Assembly (NCBI GenBank): GCA_002308875.1
Contig: DBWK01000059.1
Location: 35,020 to 42,218, forward strand
Reading direction: 5' to 3'
Origin: Treponema sp. UBA1240
Lineage (GTDB): Bacteria; Spirochaetota; Spirochaetia; Treponematales; Treponemataceae
Length of the DNA stretch: 7,199 nucleotides
A model generated the notes under the pieces. The model searched no databases and had not been told where the DNA came from. It saw nothing but the letters and a program-made list of their open reading frames with translations. A program made the translations under genes and the position numbers. Below are positions 6,171 to 7,199 of this stretch, piece after piece (positions within the stretch are counted from its first letter, which is position 1; every line of letters starts with the position of its first letter).

Positions 6171-6663
6171 GAAAACAGTCGAAAAAATCTATCTTGATAC
6201 ATCAATAATCAGTTATTTACAGCAGGAAGATTCTCCTGAAAAAACTGAAATTACTATCCGGTTTTGGAATAAACTAAAAAAACGTAAAAATGTAAAGGTT
6301 TATTTATCAGAAATTGCCATGGCAGAGTTGAATAAGTGTCATGAACCAAAGTTATCATTCATGAAGCAGAAAATTACCGAAATCAATTTTACCCTTCTTG
6401 AAAAAAATACAGAAGTTGAAACACTTTCTCAAAAGATTATAAGTCTCGGAATACTTCCTGAAAAAAGCCATGATGACTGCTATCATATTGCACTTGCAGT
6501 TTTGAATGAATGCAATTATATTGTTTCTTGGAACTTTAAGCATCTTGTAAATGTAAAAACTATAAACGGCATTCGTGCCATTACAACTTTGCAGGGATAC
6601 AAACCTGTAGATATTGTTTCACCGGAAATGATGTTTCAGGAGGAAGATGATGACCAAACTTGA
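6169..6663 (+). CDS. vapC: PIN-domain (VapC-like) toxin, putative ribonuclease
   Basis: A 164-residue PIN-domain protein, predicted to be a Mg2+-dependent ribonuclease that acts as the toxin of a type II toxin-antitoxin pair. PIN acidic residues are in order: Asp10 in IYLDTSIISYL, Glu48 and Glu53 in LSEIAMAELNK (the mid-domain acidic position), Asp102/Asp103 in KSHDDCYHIALA, and the C-terminal IVSWNFKHLVN (119-128), with Asn122 where many family members have Asp or Asn. Residues 145-164 form an acidic tail ending EEDDDQT. The length is slightly above the 130-150 usual for VapC. The start is secured by AAGGAG 6 bases before ATG. Its last 14 bases overlap the start of the small partner gene, so the order is toxin first, the reverse of classical vapBC. 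G+C is about one third by counting several lines, clearly lower than the transporter and cNMP genes, consistent with horizontal acquisition. Confidence 0.85.
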   Translation: MKTVEKIYLDTSIISYLQQEDSPEKTEITIRFWNKLKKRKNVKVYLSEIAMAELNKCHEPKLSFMKQKITEINFTLLEKNTEVETLSQKIISLGILPEKSHDDCYHIALAVLNECNYIVSWNFKHLVNVKTINGIRAITTLQGYKPVDIVSPEMMFQEEDDDQT

Positions 6664-6826
6664 AATAAGCGATAATTTTACAGTAGACGACATTCACAAA
6701 GTCCGTGAATATAACTATGAACATACAAAAAATATGAGTGAAGAAGAACGCTCAAATTATTACAAAACACAGGCTGAAACTTTTCTTAAAAGCGCCGGTA
6801 TTGTTCCAACAAACAGGATGAACTAA
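6650..6826 (+). CDS. Small protein overlapping the PIN toxin gene, probable cognate antitoxin
   Basis: A 58-residue reading frame, +1 relative to the toxin gene. It begins MTKLEISDNFTVDDIHKVRE and ends GIVPTNRMN. A strong Shine-Dalgarno AGGAGG (6638-6643) lies inside the toxin coding sequence, 6 bases before ATG 6650; an ATG at 6647 is only 3 bases away and is less likely. The protein is short, charged and mostly helical (DDIHKVREYNYEHTKNMSEEERSNYY), with no ribbon-helix-helix, AbrB or Phd N-terminal domain that I can recognise. It may therefore neutralise the PIN protein by direct helical wrapping rather than acting as a DNA-binding VapB. The 14-bp overlap implies coupled translation, giving antitoxin whenever toxin is made. 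The antitoxin role is inferred from position, size and overlap, not from a family match. Confidence 0.7.
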   Translation: MTKLEISDNFTVDDIHKVREYNYEHTKNMSEEERSNYYKTQAETFLKSAGIVPTNRMN

Positions 6827-6899
6827 AGGCAGAATCAGTGTAGAAAGCTACTAAGCAAACCGGCGATATGCTTCGGCACGTTGTGTCACGTACTAACAA
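6827..6899. other. Intergenic spacer between antitoxin and kinase genes
   Basis: Seventy-three bases between convergent genes. It holds only small stem candidates, GTAG-AAAG-CTAC at 6840-6851 and short CCG/CGG pairings in the CCGGCGATATGCTTCGGC segment, with no run of T after any of them on either strand. I see no convincing intrinsic terminator here, although convergent transcription ends in or near it. Confidence 0.4.
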
Positions 6900-7199
6900 T
6901 TAACGTTGAACACGGCCGGAACCGTCGCCTTTGCAAAGGTTTTCCACCTCGCTCCGCTTTGTCAGATTAAAGTCGCCGGGAATTGAGTGCTTGAGACAGG
7001 ATGCGGCTGTCGCAAATTCAAGCGCATAAGCTTCATCGTCAGGATATTCAAGCAATCCGAATATGAGCCCTGCCGAAAAACTGTCACCGCCGCCAACACG
7101 GTCAACTATGTTTGTAATTTCGTATTTTTTGGAATGGTAAAATCCGCTTCTGCCCAAAAGAGCCGCTGACCAGCCGTTGTAGTCGGCTGAATGTGATTC
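6900..7199 (-). CDS. kdgK: 2-dehydro-3-deoxygluconokinase (PfkB family), C-terminal 99 residues
   Basis: Cytoplasmic sugar kinase that phosphorylates 2-keto-3-deoxygluconate with ATP in the breakdown of uronates and pectin-type sugars. Only the C-terminal third is in the window; the frame is open to the right edge, beginning ESHSADYNGWSAALL. Visible landmarks, numbered from the window edge: IVDRVGGGDSFSAGL at 31-45, the PfkB signature 2 region with the catalytic Asp39 and the GGGD anion hole; the ATP-site helix EFATAASCLKHSIPGDFN at 61-78; and the terminal GDGSGRVQR at 91-99. The SHSA, HSIPGDFN and GDGSGRVQR segments are what separate KdgK-type kinases from other PfkB sugar kinases, as I recall them. 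It is convergent with the toxin/antitoxin pair. Its G+C is back to the level of the left-hand genes, marking the right border of the AT-rich stretch. Confidence 0.88.
   Translation of the reverse strand, partial: ESHSADYNGWSAALLGRSGFYHSKKYEITNIVDRVGGGDSFSAGLIFGLLEYPDDEAYALEFATAASCLKHSIPGDFNLTKRSEVENLCKGDGSGRVQR

Noticed and set aside
6891..6912. Integron attC-like edge (CTAACAATTAACGTTGAAC)
   Set aside because: GTTGAAC fits the loose GTTRRRY core, but it is explained as the last codons of the kinase (RVQR), and no matching partner box or attC-like stem is found upstream.
7155..7157. TTG at 7157 as a start for a short 85-residue protein
   Set aside because: The frame continues to the window edge with kinase-like sequence (ESHSADYNGW), so this is an internal leucine codon of a truncated kdgK.

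Overview
The window looks like a chromosomal segment of a spirochaete, most likely a Treponema of the gut or rumen type. This is an inference from protein style: a relaxed-lipobox lipoprotein next to long OppB/OppC-type permeases, a double cyclic-nucleotide-binding protein with a TTG start, a spirochaete-looking exported protein coupled to a DUF192 lipoprotein, and a KdgK-type kinase ending in the HSIPGDFN and GDGSGRVQR signatures. Counting a few lines by hand, the core genes are roughly 40-50% G+C, while the stretch from about 5720 to 6830 is near 30-35%.

Layout. Positions 1-3187 (minus strand) hold a peptide/nickel-type ABC importer operon in the order binding lipoprotein, OppB-like permease, OppC-like permease; the last gene runs off the left edge. 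A divergent intergenic region (3188-3365) contains a 48-bp dispersed-repeat-like stem-loop (3244-3291) and a good sigma70-type promoter for the rightward gene. That gene (3366-4568) encodes a 400-residue protein with two cyclic-nucleotide-binding folds, a short helical (TPR-like) linker and a winged-helix-like C-terminus. Next, 4650-5719 is a two-gene unit with an ATGA overlap: an exported protein of unknown function and a DUF192 lipoprotein.

An AT-rich segment follows. It carries a small two-helix membrane protein on the minus strand (5727-6041) and, on the plus strand, a PIN-domain (VapC-like) toxin gene (6169-6663). The toxin gene overlaps by 14 bp a 58-codon gene (6650-6826) that is easy to miss because of its size and is probably its antitoxin. 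The toxin's ribosome binding site lies inside the loop of a 7-bp inverted repeat whose right arm includes the start codon. The window closes with the C-terminal 99 residues of a 2-keto-3-deoxygluconate kinase on the minus strand.

How the parts work together. The ABC genes form one importer, with its ATPase subunits probably outside the window. The cNMP protein shares only a divergent control region with it; a regulatory link is possible but not shown. The toxin/antitoxin pair looks like an acquired module with toxin-first gene order, dropped between conserved chromosomal genes.
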